16,435 bases of DNA. Origin: Craurococcus roseus. GTDB lineage: Bacteria > Pseudomonadota > Alphaproteobacteria > Acetobacterales > Acetobacteraceae. The translations under genes and the position numbers were made by a program. Positions 7,087 through 14,276 of the stretch are shown here, one piece after another; position 1 is the stretch's first letter, and each line of letters begins with the position of its first letter. Below the pieces are notes generated by a model that did not search any database, was not told the DNA's origin, and saw only the letters and a program-made list of their open reading frames with translations. The stretch covers positions 1 through 16,435 of the forward strand of contig NZ_BAAAFZ010000043.1 in the NCBI RefSeq assembly GCF_039523795.1. Direction: 5' to 3'.

Positions 7087-8118
7087 TCAGGTACTCCAGG
7101 CCGCCTGCGTCGCCAGCGCGCATTCCTCGATGACCGTCAGCGCGCGCTGCACCGCCTCCCGGCCGATCACGAAGGGATTGGCCGTGCTTCCCTGCAGGCG
7201 TTGCAGCTTCTTGTCGGCCTCGTCGTAGCCCGAGTGGTTGGAGAGCAGCACCGTGACGTCCTCGCGGGCGGCGACGCCCTTCGCGCGGCGGGTCCCGGCG
7301 ATGTAGGACTCGATGCGCTGCATGCGATCCGGCCGCCGACCGAAGTTGAACGCGGTGCCGCCCCAGAGCAGCGCCCGGTGCGCGCGCCGGCCCTCGCGGA
7401 CATCGAACAGCAGCGAGATCGTGCCCGGGCTGTGGCCCGGCGTCATGAGCACCTCGATGGCGGTGTCGCCGAGGCGGATGGTGTCGCCGTCCTCTACGAC
7501 CACGTCGCGGCGCGGCGGGCGCCCCCATTGGGGGACGTCGAATTCCAGCTCGGTTTCCAGCATGCGCCAGTCGGCGCCGCTCATCGCCACCTGCGCGCCG
7601 TGGCGCTGCTTGAGCCAAGCGGCGCCGCCGTAGTGGTCGCCATGGCCGTGAGTGACGACGACGCGCTTCACCTGCGCGGGATCGAGGTCGAGCCGGCGCA
7701 GCCCGCCTTCGATCAGGCGCTCGGCCTCGTCCTCGTTGTTGAGCGCGTCGAGCAGGATGACGCCGCCGCTGGTGGTGAGCGCCCAGGCGCTGACCCATTT
7801 GGCGCCGACAAAGGCGAGGTTGTCGAAGGCCTTGGCAGGCGGCGGCGGCGGCTGCGCCATCAGCGCCTCGATGGAGAGCGGCGGCGCGGCGGTGGGGGTG
7901 GCGGCCTGGCCGAGCGCGAGCCAGGGGCGGAGGTCTTCGCCGGCGGCGGCGCGGGCGGCGGCCAGATGGCGCGCGACCTCGGGTGATTGCGCGGCGGCGG
8001 GGCTGATCGGCAGGGTGCCCAGGCAGCAGGCGCAGCCGAGGGCGAGCAGGCCGCGGCGGGTGGGCGCGACGGCTTCGGCGCGCAACGCGGGGCGGGCACG
8101 GCGGTCGGGGAAGGGCAT
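7087..8118 (-). CDS. Exported metallo-beta-lactamase-fold hydrolase
   Basis: A 343-residue protein with a twin-arginine-like signal (T20-R21-R22-G-L-L, hydrophobic run, then a likely cleavage near SPAAAQ at 39-44), so it is probably periplasmic. The metal site is clear: H157-G-H159-G-D161-H162, then H229 in TPGHSPGT, and a later His in LLSNHSGYDE, an arrangement like subclass B3-type MBL proteins. The 30-50 residues after the signal (HLAAARAAAGEDLRPWLALG) are typical of a family of non-lactamase hydrolases seen in alphaproteobacteria. The start ATG at 8118 has AGGGAG 7 bases upstream; an open frame continues to 8298 but lacks a better signal. It is a single-gene unit. Substrate unknown, and nothing here shows antibiotic hydrolysis. 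Confidence 0.88.
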   Translation of the reverse strand: MPFPDRRARPALRAEAVAPTRRGLLALGCACCLGTLPISPAAAQSPEVARHLAAARAAAGEDLRPWLALGQAATPTAAPPLSIEALMAQPPPPPAKAFDNLAFVGAKWVSAWALTTSGGVILLDALNNEDEAERLIEGGLRRLDLDPAQVKRVVVTHGHGDHYGGAAWLKQRHGAQVAMSGADWRMLETELEFDVPQWGRPPRRDVVVEDGDTIRLGDTAIEVLMTPGHSPGTISLLFDVREGRRAHRALLWGGTAFNFGRRPDRMQRIESYIAGTRRAKGVAAREDVTVLLSNHSGYDEADKKLQRLQGSTANPFVIGREAVQRALTVIEECALATQAAWST

Positions 8119-8499
8119 GGCGTCACTCCCTCTCTCGCCGCGAGTGTGCGCGCGCTCGCGGCGCCGCGTCCAATGGTCAAGCGCCATCAAAGCCCCGGCC
8201 CGTGCCCGACTAGGGCTTCCCTTCCGGGAGCCTGGCCCTGCCCGCAATGACCGCTTCGGGTCGGAAAATGACCGACCGTCGAGCGGCCGCAACCTCAAAA
8301 CGGGACACCACCGCGCAGGGGCGACGTCCCGGTTTGGACCCCGGCCTTCGGCCCCGCTGCGACGTTCGGCAGCGGACCGCCGGTTTCCACCCCGGGCGGC
8401 CGCGGGAACGGGCCGCGGCTTGGCGGCCCCCGCCCCTGGACCCGACGCCGCGCGCCTTTCCGGGGCGGCCCGCTTCCTGGACCGCCCGCGCCGCCGCGC
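8119..8499. other. Spacer between hydrolase and binding-protein genes
   Basis: About 380 bases without a gene. It holds the hydrolase leader, with a possible -35 TTGACC on the - strand at 8175-8180 but no convincing -10. Two inverted repeats follow the binding-protein gene: GGCC-TTC-GGCC around 8345, and GCTGC-GACGTTCG-GCAGC around 8358-8375, possible 3' hairpins without a T tract. CTTCGGGTCGG at 8254-8264 recurs at 6933-6943. Confidence 0.5.
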
Positions 8500-9522
8500 C
8501 TATTCCGCGCGGATGCCGGTTTCCCGCACCAGCGCGCCCCATTCCGCGTGCTCGCGCCGCACGCGCGCGGCGAACTCCTCCGCCGTGCCGCCGCCGATCT
8601 CGTCGCCGCGCTCGGCCAGGCGCTGGCGCGGGACCGGGTCCCGGCAGGCCTCGTTCAGCGCCGCGTTCGCCCGCCGCACGATCTCCGGCGGCAGGCCGCG
8701 CGGGCCGAACAGGCCGACCCAGGCCGCGACGTGGAAGCCGGGCAGCCCCGCCTCCTCCGCGGTCGGGACGTCCGGGAAGGCCGGGTTGCGGTTGGGGGAG
8801 GTGACGAAGATCGGCCGCAGCCGGCCCTCCTGCACGAAGCCGTGGACCAGCGACGGCGCCTCGAACTGCGTCTGGTAGCGGCCGCCGATGAAGTCCTGCA
8901 GCGCCGGCCCGCTGCCCCGGTAGTGGACCGTGTTGAAGACCGGGTTGCCGCCGAGGCGCGACCGCAGCTTCTCCGTCGCGGCGTGCACGATGCCGCCGGC
9001 GCTGGTGGTGCCGACGTCGATCCCGCCCGGCTGCTGGGCGCGCATCCAGGCGAGCCATTCGGGGAAGGTGCGGACGGGGATGCCGCTGTGGACCAGGAGC
9101 ACCAGCGGCGATTGCAGCATCAGCCCGATCGGGGTGAGCTCGAGCGGGTCGAAGCCCATCCCCGGCATGGTGTGCGGGTTCAGCGCGAAGGTGCCGACGT
9201 TGCCGGCGGTGAGGGTATAGCCGTCCGGCCGGGCGCGCAGCACCTGCTCGACCGCGATGTTGCCGCCGGCGCCGGCGCGGTTCTCGATCGGCACCGGCTG
9301 GCCGAGCGCGGCCTGGAGCGCGTTCTGCAGCACGCGGGCGGCGAGGTCGGTCTGCCCGCCGGGCGGGAAGCCGACGATCAGGTTGACCGGCCGCTCCGGC
9401 CAGGCGCCGGGGCCGCGGCCGGCCTGGGCGCGGGCGGGGCCGGGGGAGGCGAGCCCCGCGCCGGCGGCCAGCATGACCCCGCGGCGGGACAGGGCCGGAC
9501 GTCGGGTGCCTCGGATGGTCAT
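8500..9522 (-). CDS. Tripartite tricarboxylate transporter substrate-binding protein (Bug/TctC family)
   Basis: Periplasmic binding proteins of this family capture small carboxylates or related polar ligands for TctAB-type transporters. The 340-residue product begins with a twin-arginine-like export signal (SRRGVMLAAGAGLASPGPARAQ, cut into parts: RR near residues 13-14, cleavage after ARA). Family motifs follow: VNLIVGFPPGGQTDLAAR, IENRAGAGGNIAVEQVL, ARPDGYTL, and VPTAEEAGLPGF near the C-terminus. The ATG at 9522 has GGAGGAG 7 bases upstream. No TctA or TctB membrane gene is nearby, so it is an orphan receptor, a common situation in beta- and alphaproteobacteria that carry many such genes. 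Ligand cannot be read from the sequence. Confidence 0.93.
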   Translation of the reverse strand: MTIRGTRRPALSRRGVMLAAGAGLASPGPARAQAGRGPGAWPERPVNLIVGFPPGGQTDLAARVLQNALQAALGQPVPIENRAGAGGNIAVEQVLRARPDGYTLTAGNVGTFALNPHTMPGMGFDPLELTPIGLMLQSPLVLLVHSGIPVRTFPEWLAWMRAQQPGGIDVGTTSAGGIVHAATEKLRSRLGGNPVFNTVHYRGSGPALQDFIGGRYQTQFEAPSLVHGFVQEGRLRPIFVTSPNRNPAFPDVPTAEEAGLPGFHVAAWVGLFGPRGLPPEIVRRANAALNEACRDPVPRQRLAERGDEIGGGTAEEFAARVRREHAEWGALVRETGIRAE

Positions 9523-9862
9523 GCGGTGTCTCCTCCATGCCCGGCGGCCCTTCGCCGCTCATGCCGGACGCTAGGCATCCCGCGCCGCCCCATCCAGCGC
9601 TTTGCGGGGCCGCCCTGCTTTCCGGGCCGTCCGCCTCCGACGCGCCGCACGACCCGACCGGGGCGGCGGCGTCGCTTCGACAGCGAAGAACGGACCAGGG
9701 TGTCGGATTGGGGCCGCGGCGCCACCGCGCCGGGGGGAGCGGCGTTCCGGCGCGGACGGCGGCCCGCGTCGCGGAACGGGCCCGGGCGGGGGAGTGGCCT
9801 GTCCGGGCGGGGCGGGCCGTGCGATGGGTGGCCCGACCACCTTCAGCGAGGGGCCGAGCGGC
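9523..9862. other. Divergent spacer between binding-protein and FKBP genes
   Basis: 340 bases that must contain both divergent promoters. I see no clear -35/-10 pair. A short inverted repeat CTTCG-ACAG-CGAAG lies at 9675-9688, and the sequence from about 9730 to 9830 is very G-rich. No open frame here shows a recognisable protein. Confidence 0.5.
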
Positions 9863-10207
9863 ATGGCGATCAAGATGACCGACACCACCGAAGGGACCGG
9901 CGCGATGGCGCTGGCCGGCAAGACCGTCTCGGTGCACTACACCGGCTGGTTGTTCGACCCCTCCGCGCCGGAGAACAAGGGCCGCAAGTTCGACAGTTCC
10001 CGCGACCGCGGCGACGCGTTCAGCTTCGACCTCGGCGCCGGGCAGGTGATCGCGGGCTGGGACCGCGGGGTGGCGGGGATGCGCGTCGGCGGCCACCGCC
10101 GCCTCACCATCCCGCCGGAGTTCGGCTACGGCGCGCGCGGCGCCGGCGGCGTGATCCCGCCGGGCGCGACGCTGGTGTTCGACGTGGAGCTGCTCGGCGT
10201 GGAGTGA
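9863..10207 (+). CDS. FKBP-type peptidyl-prolyl cis-trans isomerase
   Basis: A 114-residue single-domain FKBP with no signal peptide, so a cytoplasmic proline isomerase or chaperone. It shows the full family pattern: VSVHYTGWL (22-30), GRKFDSSRDRGDAFSFDLGA, VIAGWDRGVAGMRVGGHRRL, IPPEFGYGARGAGGVIPPGA and LVFDVELLGV. The aromatic and acidic pocket residues (Y26, F and D of KFDSS, W of AGWD, the Y of FGYG) are present, so it should be active and could bind FK506-like ligands. The ATG at 9863 has an AGGGG-type site about 9 bases upstream. An in-frame ATG at 9824 would add 13 residues with a weaker site. It is transcribed alone and converges with the DCC-family gene. Confidence 0.93.
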   Translation: MAIKMTDTTEGTGAMALAGKTVSVHYTGWLFDPSAPENKGRKFDSSRDRGDAFSFDLGAGQVIAGWDRGVAGMRVGGHRRLTIPPEFGYGARGAGGVIPPGATLVFDVELLGVE

Positions 10208-10289
10208 GGCGCGGGGCGCGCGGTGGCCGTGGACGCGGGCAGCAGGGCGCGGGGCCCTGGCGAAGCGCGCGCGGGACACCCGCCCGGTC

Positions 10290-10317
10290 GCGGGCCGCGG
10301 GCCGCGGGCTGCGGGCA
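10290..10317. repeat. Four tandem 7-base units (GCGGGCY/R)
   Basis: GCGGGCC, GCGGGCC, GCGGGCT, GCGGGCA in immediate succession, followed by CGCGGGC and GGGGGC. The regular GGG runs with 4-base loops also fit a G-quadruplex pattern. It sits between two convergent genes, so a role in limiting read-through is possible; replication slippage is the simplest origin. Confidence 0.6.
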
Positions 10318-10352
10318 CGCGGGCGGGGGCCGCGGCCGGGTCCTAGGCCGCT

Positions 10353-10392
10353 CCGCCCGACCCGGCGCGACCTTCGCCCCTTGCTCGGGCGG
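10353..10392. terminator. Possible bidirectional stem-loop between convergent genes
   Basis: CCGCCCGA at 10353-10360 is an exact inverted match to TCGGGCGG at 10385-10392, with a 24-base loop. It lies between the FKBP stop (10207) and the DCC-family stop (10417). No T tract follows in either direction, so a classical intrinsic terminator is not shown. Confidence 0.3.
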
Positions 10393-10416
10393 CCGGGGAT
10401 CGGGCGCTTCTGGCCG

Positions 10417-10797
10417 TCACGCCTCCGACCGTTCCTCCAACCGCCGGGCCGCTCGCTGGAGCCGGGGCCGCACGCGGAGGAACAGGCCGTACAGCCGCTC
10501 CAGCCCGGCCAGCACGAAGCGGTTGCGGGCCGCGAGGCCGAGCGGGCGCAGCAGCGGGACGGCGCGCCACATCGCCGCGAAGGCGGCGGCGCCGGAGAGC
10601 AGCCGGCCGTCTTCCAGGGCGTGGAAGCGGGCCAGCAGGGCGGAGCGGTCCACCGGGCAGGCCGCGCCCTCCGGCGCCGCGGCTCGGCTCACGTCCACGA
10701 AGGCGATGGCGTTGCGGCGGTCGAGCCGGCGCATGAAGGCGATCTCGCGCCGGCAGAGCGGGCAGGCGCCATCGAACCAGACGAGCACATCGGACAT
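10417..10797 (-). CDS. DCC-family thiol-disulfide oxidoreductase-like protein (DUF393)
   Basis: A 126-residue protein with the family signature D9-G-A-C12-P-L-C15 directly after the first strand (VLVWFDGACPLCRREI), matching the DxxCxxC motif of DUF393/YuxK proteins. Further family features are FMRRLDRRNAIAFVDVS, SALLARFHALEDGRLLSGAA and AMWRAVPLLRPLG, where a hydrophobic helix is expected. These proteins have a predicted thioredoxin-like fold and are thought to be redox-active, but physiological roles are poorly known. I chose the ATG at 10797; a TTG two codons upstream is also possible. There is no good Shine-Dalgarno site, and a hairpin-forming palindrome sits just upstream. It is convergent with the FKBP gene and appears monocistronic. 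Confidence 0.9.
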   Translation of the reverse strand: MSDVLVWFDGACPLCRREIAFMRRLDRRNAIAFVDVSRAAAPEGAACPVDRSALLARFHALEDGRLLSGAAAFAAMWRAVPLLRPLGLAARNRFVLAGLERLYGLFLRVRPRLQRAARRLEERSEA

Positions 10798-11205
10798 GGG
10801 CAAGAGATGGGTGCGATCGGGGCGGTGTCACACCATCTCGCGTGAGTACCGACCCATCCCTGCGTCGTTCCTGCGGAAGCGGGGCCCCACGCCGCCCCGC
10901 GCCCTGCGCGCGGTCATGATGGGCCTCGCTTGCGCCGGGGCGGCATCGAACGGGGCAGGACGGGACGCGGGCCGGTTGTCAGGCCGCTACACCGGGCGGA
11001 CATCCAGGCCGGCTCCCAGAGCCGGGCAGGCCCTCGCCAAAGGCTCGAATCATCGGCTGGGCGAGCGCCCTTGGTGCGAGCGGGCTGGGCACGGCCCGGG
11101 CCCCTTGATGCGGACGGGCCGGTAGGGGGCGGCGCTCGGATGCGCGCCCCTCGGCCGCTCCGGGCCGCGGCGCGAGGGCTTGCTTGGCGCCTCCCGATGC
11201 CGCGC
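10798..11205. other. Spacer of about 400 bases without a gene
   Basis: It contains the leader palindrome of the DCC-family gene (10804-10839). A REP-like hairpin CCTGC-GGAA-GCGGG at 10870-10883 runs directly into the self-complementary GGGGCCCC (10881-10888). The rest is GC-rich sequence with open but unrecognisable frames. The hairpin with its TTCCTGCGGAAGCGGG context resembles intergenic repeats known from many proteobacteria, but only one copy is in this window. Confidence 0.5.
10804..10839. promoter_or_regulatory. Palindromic leader of the DCC-family gene
   Basis: GAGATGG (10804-10810) pairs exactly with CCATCTC (10833-10839), and a one-base bulge allows further pairing. Nested in it is GGTGT-C-ACACC at 10824-10834. 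On the - strand this ends 7 bases before the start codon, so it could be a repressor operator or an RNA hairpin that masks translation initiation. Confidence 0.35.
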
Positions 11206-11487
11206 TCAGCGCGCGGACAGGGCCTGCGCGATGGCCTCGCCTTCGGCGTCGGTGCCGCCCGTGGCGGCCGGCTTTCCGGCGCGGCGGTACCAGTAGGCGG
11301 CGTTCGGCGCGTCGCCCTCGACGCGGTGCAGCCACGCGTGGACCCAGGCGGCATCGGCGCCGTCGTCGGCCTGGGCGATGCCGTGGGCGGCTTCCCAGTC
11401 GCCGCGCAGGCCGAGCCAGAGGGCGCGGAGCAGCGGGGCGTCCGGCGGGTCGGCGCGGTCTCGCAGGCGTTCCGTCATGCCGGGCAT
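11206..11487 (-). CDS. Small conserved hypothetical protein
   Basis: A 93-residue protein (90 if it starts at the second ATG, 11478). The recognisable core is LRALWLGLRGDWEAAHGIAQ followed by GADAAWVHAWLHRVEGD and NAAYWYRRAGKPA. I recall this pattern as a widespread short family in alphaproteobacteria, annotated hypothetical. It looks like one or two helical hairpins of TPR type (W-x2-A-H spacing, then A-x2-Y-W-Y-R-R-A). No signal peptide or membrane segment is seen. No strong ribosome binding site precedes either start. It is transcribed away from the following binding-protein gene. Existence is well supported by composition and family resemblance; function is unknown. Confidence 0.75.
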   Translation of the reverse strand: MPGMTERLRDRADPPDAPLLRALWLGLRGDWEAAHGIAQADDGADAAWVHAWLHRVEGDAPNAAYWYRRAGKPAATGGTDAEGEAIAQALSAR

Positions 11488-11661
11488 GTGGCGCCGGGGC
11501 CGGGCGGTTCCCAGGGGCGGCGTCGGCGGGGCGGCCGGAGACCGAGCGCGCCCGGCCGGACGCGGTGTCGACAGGCGGCCGGCGGTGCGCGAGCCTCGGT
11601 GCGGGAACGAGTCCGGGAGAGCGTCGCGGCGATGGGCGAGAACGGCACCGGGGGACCCGGC

Positions 11662-12639
11662 ATGGAGGGATGGCCGCGGCGGCGCGCCTTGGCGGCGGGG
11701 TTGGCCGGGCTTTCGGCCTTTCCGGCGCGGGGCCAGGAGGCTTGGCCTTCGGGGCCCATCCGCATCGTCGTGCCCTTCGCCCCGGGCGGGTCCACGGACG
11801 CGGTGGCGCGCTTGGCGGCGCCGGGCTTGCAGCAGGGCCTCGGCGTGCCGGTCGTGGTCGAGAACCGCTCGGGCGCGGCCGGCAGCCTGGGGGCCGACGC
11901 CGTCGCCAAGGCGCGGCCCGACGGGCAGACCTGGCTGCTCACCTTCGACAGCCACGCGGTGCTGCCGGCGCTGCTGCCGCGGCTCCCCTTCGACCTGCGC
12001 CGCGACCTCCTGCCGGTGACGCTGATCGGCGGCGCGCCCTACGTGGTGGCGTGCAAGCCCGACAAGCCCTACCGCGGCATCGCGGACGTGGTTTCCGCGG
12101 CCAAGGCGCGGCCGGGCGGCGTGAGCTTCGCCTCCACAGGGAATGGCACCATCGGGCACTTGGCGATGGTCCAACTCGGCGAGCGCGTCGGGGTCCGCTT
12201 GCAGCACCTGCCCTACCGCGGCGGCGGACTGGCGGTGAACGACGCGGTGGCGGGGCACGTCGAGATGATGATCGGCAGCGCCGCGCTGCTGGCGCCGCAG
12301 GTCGCGGGCGGCGCGCTGCGGCCGCTGCTGCAACTGGGCCCGGAGCGCCTGCCGGCGTTGGCGGAGGTGCCGACGGCGGAGGAGAGCGGCTTCCCGGGGC
12401 TGCGCGCGGAAGCCTGGTGGGCCGTGTTCGCCCCGGCGGGCACGTCGGCGCCGGTGGTGGCGCGGTTCCACGAGGCGCTTTCGGCGGCTTTGCGCGAGGA
12501 GCGCGCCGCCCGCCAGATGACGGATGCGCAGCAGGCGCGGCTGGTGCTGGCGGGCCCCGACGAACTCGCCCGGTTCCTGGACCGCGAGATCGAGACCTGG
12601 GGCAAGGTGGTGCGCGAGAACGGCGTCCAGGCCGATTGA
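11662..12639 (+). CDS. Tripartite tricarboxylate transporter substrate-binding protein (Bug/TctC family), second copy
   Basis: A 325-residue exported binding protein. The start at 11662 gives a compact signal peptide (MEGWPRRRALAAGLAGLSAF, cleavage expected near ARG-QEA) and has GGGGGA about 6 bases upstream. An in-frame ATG at 11632 would add ten residues. Family motifs are IRIVVPFAPGGSTDAVARL, VVVENRSGAAGSLGADAVAK, ARPDGQTWLL, LPYRGGGLAVNDAVAGHVEM, and VPTAEESGFPGL. It is only distantly similar to the binding protein at 8500-9522, so the two probably bind different ligands. No TctAB genes are adjacent. It converges on the short-chain dehydrogenase operon, with 24 bases between stops, so it is not part of that operon, though a functional link is possible. 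Confidence 0.93.
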   Translation: MEGWPRRRALAAGLAGLSAFPARGQEAWPSGPIRIVVPFAPGGSTDAVARLAAPGLQQGLGVPVVVENRSGAAGSLGADAVAKARPDGQTWLLTFDSHAVLPALLPRLPFDLRRDLLPVTLIGGAPYVVACKPDKPYRGIADVVSAAKARPGGVSFASTGNGTIGHLAMVQLGERVGVRLQHLPYRGGGLAVNDAVAGHVEMMIGSAALLAPQVAGGALRPLLQLGPERLPALAEVPTAEESGFPGLRAEAWWAVFAPAGTSAPVVARFHEALSAALREERAARQMTDAQQARLVLAGPDELARFLDREIETWGKVVRENGVQAD

Positions 12640-12640
12640 G

Positions 12641-12656
12641 GGCGCGCCGCCGCGCC
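12641..12656. terminator. Short perfect hairpin between convergent genes
   Basis: GGCGCG, loop CCGC, CGCGCC: a perfect 6-base stem with a 4-base loop in the 24-base gap between the binding-protein stop (12639) and the dehydrogenase stop (12664). It could serve both directions, but no T tract follows. Confidence 0.35.
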
Positions 12657-12663
12657 GGGCGCC

Positions 12664-13422
12664 TCACGTCAGGAAGGCGCCGCCGTTCACGTGGACGGTC
12701 TGGCCGGTGATGTAGCCGCCTTCCGGGCCGACGAGCAGGCGCACCACGGCGGCGACCTCCTCGGGCGTGCCCTTGCGGCGGAGCGGCACGGACTCGTCGG
12801 CGCCCAGCCGGGCGGGCATGGGGCCCGCCGAGGCGCCGCGCGCGGTGTCGATCGAGCCCGGCGCGACGCAGTTGCAGCGGATGCCGTGCGGCGCGAGTTC
12901 CACCGCGAGCGCCCGCATGAGGCCCTCCAGCCCGGCCTTGGAGGCGGAGACGTGGGCGCGCTCCGGCACGCCGAGGTGGGTCGAGATGCCGGACAGCCCG
13001 ACGATGGCGCCGCCGCCGCGCCGGGCCATGCGCGGCGCGACCGCCTGCGCCAGGAGGAACGCGCCGTCGAGCGCCACCGACAGGATCTCGCGCCACTCTT
13101 CGAACGTCATGGCGAGGAAGGGCGTCCGCCGCCGCAGCCCGGCGTTCGACACCGCGATGTCGATGCCGCCGAGCGCCGCCGCGGCGTCCTCGACCATGCG
13201 CGCCACCGCGCCCGGGTCGGAGACGTCGGCGAGGCACGCCAGCGCCTTGCCGCCCATCGCCGCGATCTCGCCCGCGACGGCCTCGACGGCGGCGCGGTCC
13301 GAGCGGCCGTTGACCACGACGGCGGCACCGTCGCGCGCCAGGCGCAGCGCGATGGCGCGGCCGATGTTCCGGCCCGCGCCCGTCACCAGCGCGACCTTGC
13401 CGTCCAGGGGGCCGCCCGACAT
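12664..13422 (-). CDS. Short-chain dehydrogenase/reductase-like protein lacking catalytic Tyr and Asn
   Basis: A 252-residue Rossmann-fold SDR. The cofactor loop T14-G-A-G-R-N-I-G21 is present, with N38-G-R40 favouring NADP(H) by family rules, then D66-V67 and S92-N93-A94-G95. Ser144 (IVGLSGIS) and Lys162 are in place. Where the catalytic Tyr of Y-x3-K should be the sequence reads H157-V158-S-A-S-K162, so Tyr is Val. The tetrad Asn position (usually V-N-L-x-G) reads V116-A117-L-D-G. The C-terminus ends in the usual GYITGQTVHVNGG. I recall an SDR subgroup with this H-V-x-A-x-K and IDT-x-RG-x-SAG signature, so the change may be ancestral, not decay. The ATG at 13422 has GGAGGAG upstream. It is last in the acuI-GST operon, 38 bases after the GST stop. 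Confidence 0.9.
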   Translation of the reverse strand: MSGGPLDGKVALVTGAGRNIGRAIALRLARDGAAVVVNGRSDRAAVEAVAGEIAAMGGKALACLADVSDPGAVARMVEDAAAALGGIDIAVSNAGLRRRTPFLAMTFEEWREILSVALDGAFLLAQAVAPRMARRGGGAIVGLSGISTHLGVPERAHVSASKAGLEGLMRALAVELAPHGIRCNCVAPGSIDTARGASAGPMPARLGADESVPLRRKGTPEEVAAVVRLLVGPEGGYITGQTVHVNGGAFLT

Positions 13423-13460
13423 GCCCGCTCCTCCTCCGGATGCCGACGGTCGCGGCACGG

Positions 13461-14270
13461 CTAGCGCGAGGCCTCCGGCCAGGGGAAGCGGATGTTGTTG
13501 TCGCGCAGTCCCGCCAGCACGACCTCGATGCCGCCCGACTTCACCATCCATTCCAGGCGGTGGTCGCGGTACTCGCGCCGCCGGCCGCCCGTCTTGTACA
13601 GCTCGGCCGACGCCGCCATGCGCGCGGCGGCGCCCTCGAACTCGGCGAAGGTCTCGGCGATGGAAGGCCGCTCCTTGATCCGCGCGTGCCAGCGGGCGAG
13701 CGGGCCGCCTGCGGGCGGACCCAGGCCGTAGTGGACGGAGCGGTTGACCATCGGCGCCGCCGCGGCGTCCGCCCAGCCGAAGCGGTCGCCGCCGAACCAG
13801 TCCGCGCCGCCGAGGCGCTCGGCGAGCCAGTCCTGGAGCGCGCGCGTCTGTTCCGCCGCTTGCGCCCGGAGCCTGTCGGCGAGTCCGCCGGCGGCGCGGC
13901 GGAACCACAGCACCTCGCCGAAGCCCCAGTTCACCGCCTCATACTGGGTGTCGCAGACGTCCTCCGTCATGCGCGCGAAGGCCCTCGCCGCCGGCTCGCG
14001 CGGCAGGAGCGGGGGATCGGGCCAGCGCTCCTCGACGTACTCCATGATGACGGTGGATTCGAAGACGCGCGCCTCCCCGTCGATGAGCACGGGCACCTCG
14101 GCGCGAGGGTTGGCGGCGGCGAAGGGGGTGCCGGTCTGGCCGGTGCCGAAGTCCTCGGGCAGCTCGGCCCGGAAGGCGACGCCCTTCTCGCGGAGCGCGA
14201 TCTTGACCTTCTGGGCGTAGGACGAGAGCGGGTGCTCGTAGAGCAGCGGCGTCGTGGGCGGTTCCGCCAT
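13461..14270 (-). CDS. Glutathione S-transferase family protein with C-terminal extension
   Basis: A 269-residue cytosolic GST. The thioredoxin-like N-terminal domain has LLYEHPLSSYAQKVKIALRE with S16/S17 near the usual catalytic position. The cis-Pro follows in AEVPVLIDG (P60), and the glutathione gamma-glutamyl contact E71-S72 in RVFESTVIMEYVEERWP. The helical C-terminal domain contains FGWADAAAAPMV. The tail from about residue 215 (GGRRREYRDHRLEWMVKSGG, then DNNIRFPWPE) is longer than in classical 200-220-residue GSTs and matches, as I recall, a subfamily in Rhodospirillales and relatives. The start ATG at 14270 is 6 bases downstream of the acuI stop, with GAGGA about 10 bases upstream, so the two are co-transcribed. 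Its likely job is conjugating or reducing an electrophile; the substrate is unknown. Confidence 0.92.
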   Translation of the reverse strand: MAEPPTTPLLYEHPLSSYAQKVKIALREKGVAFRAELPEDFGTGQTGTPFAAANPRAEVPVLIDGEARVFESTVIMEYVEERWPDPPLLPREPAARAFARMTEDVCDTQYEAVNWGFGEVLWFRRAAGGLADRLRAQAAEQTRALQDWLAERLGGADWFGGDRFGWADAAAAPMVNRSVHYGLGPPAGGPLARWHARIKERPSIAETFAEFEGAAARMAASAELYKTGGRRREYRDHRLEWMVKSGGIEVVLAGLRDNNIRFPWPEASR

Positions 14271-14276
14271 CGCCGG

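Noticed and set aside
7087..8118. True beta-lactamase resistance gene
   Set aside because: The metal motif is shared by many MBL-fold hydrolases, and nothing specific to lactamases or to a resistance context is visible.
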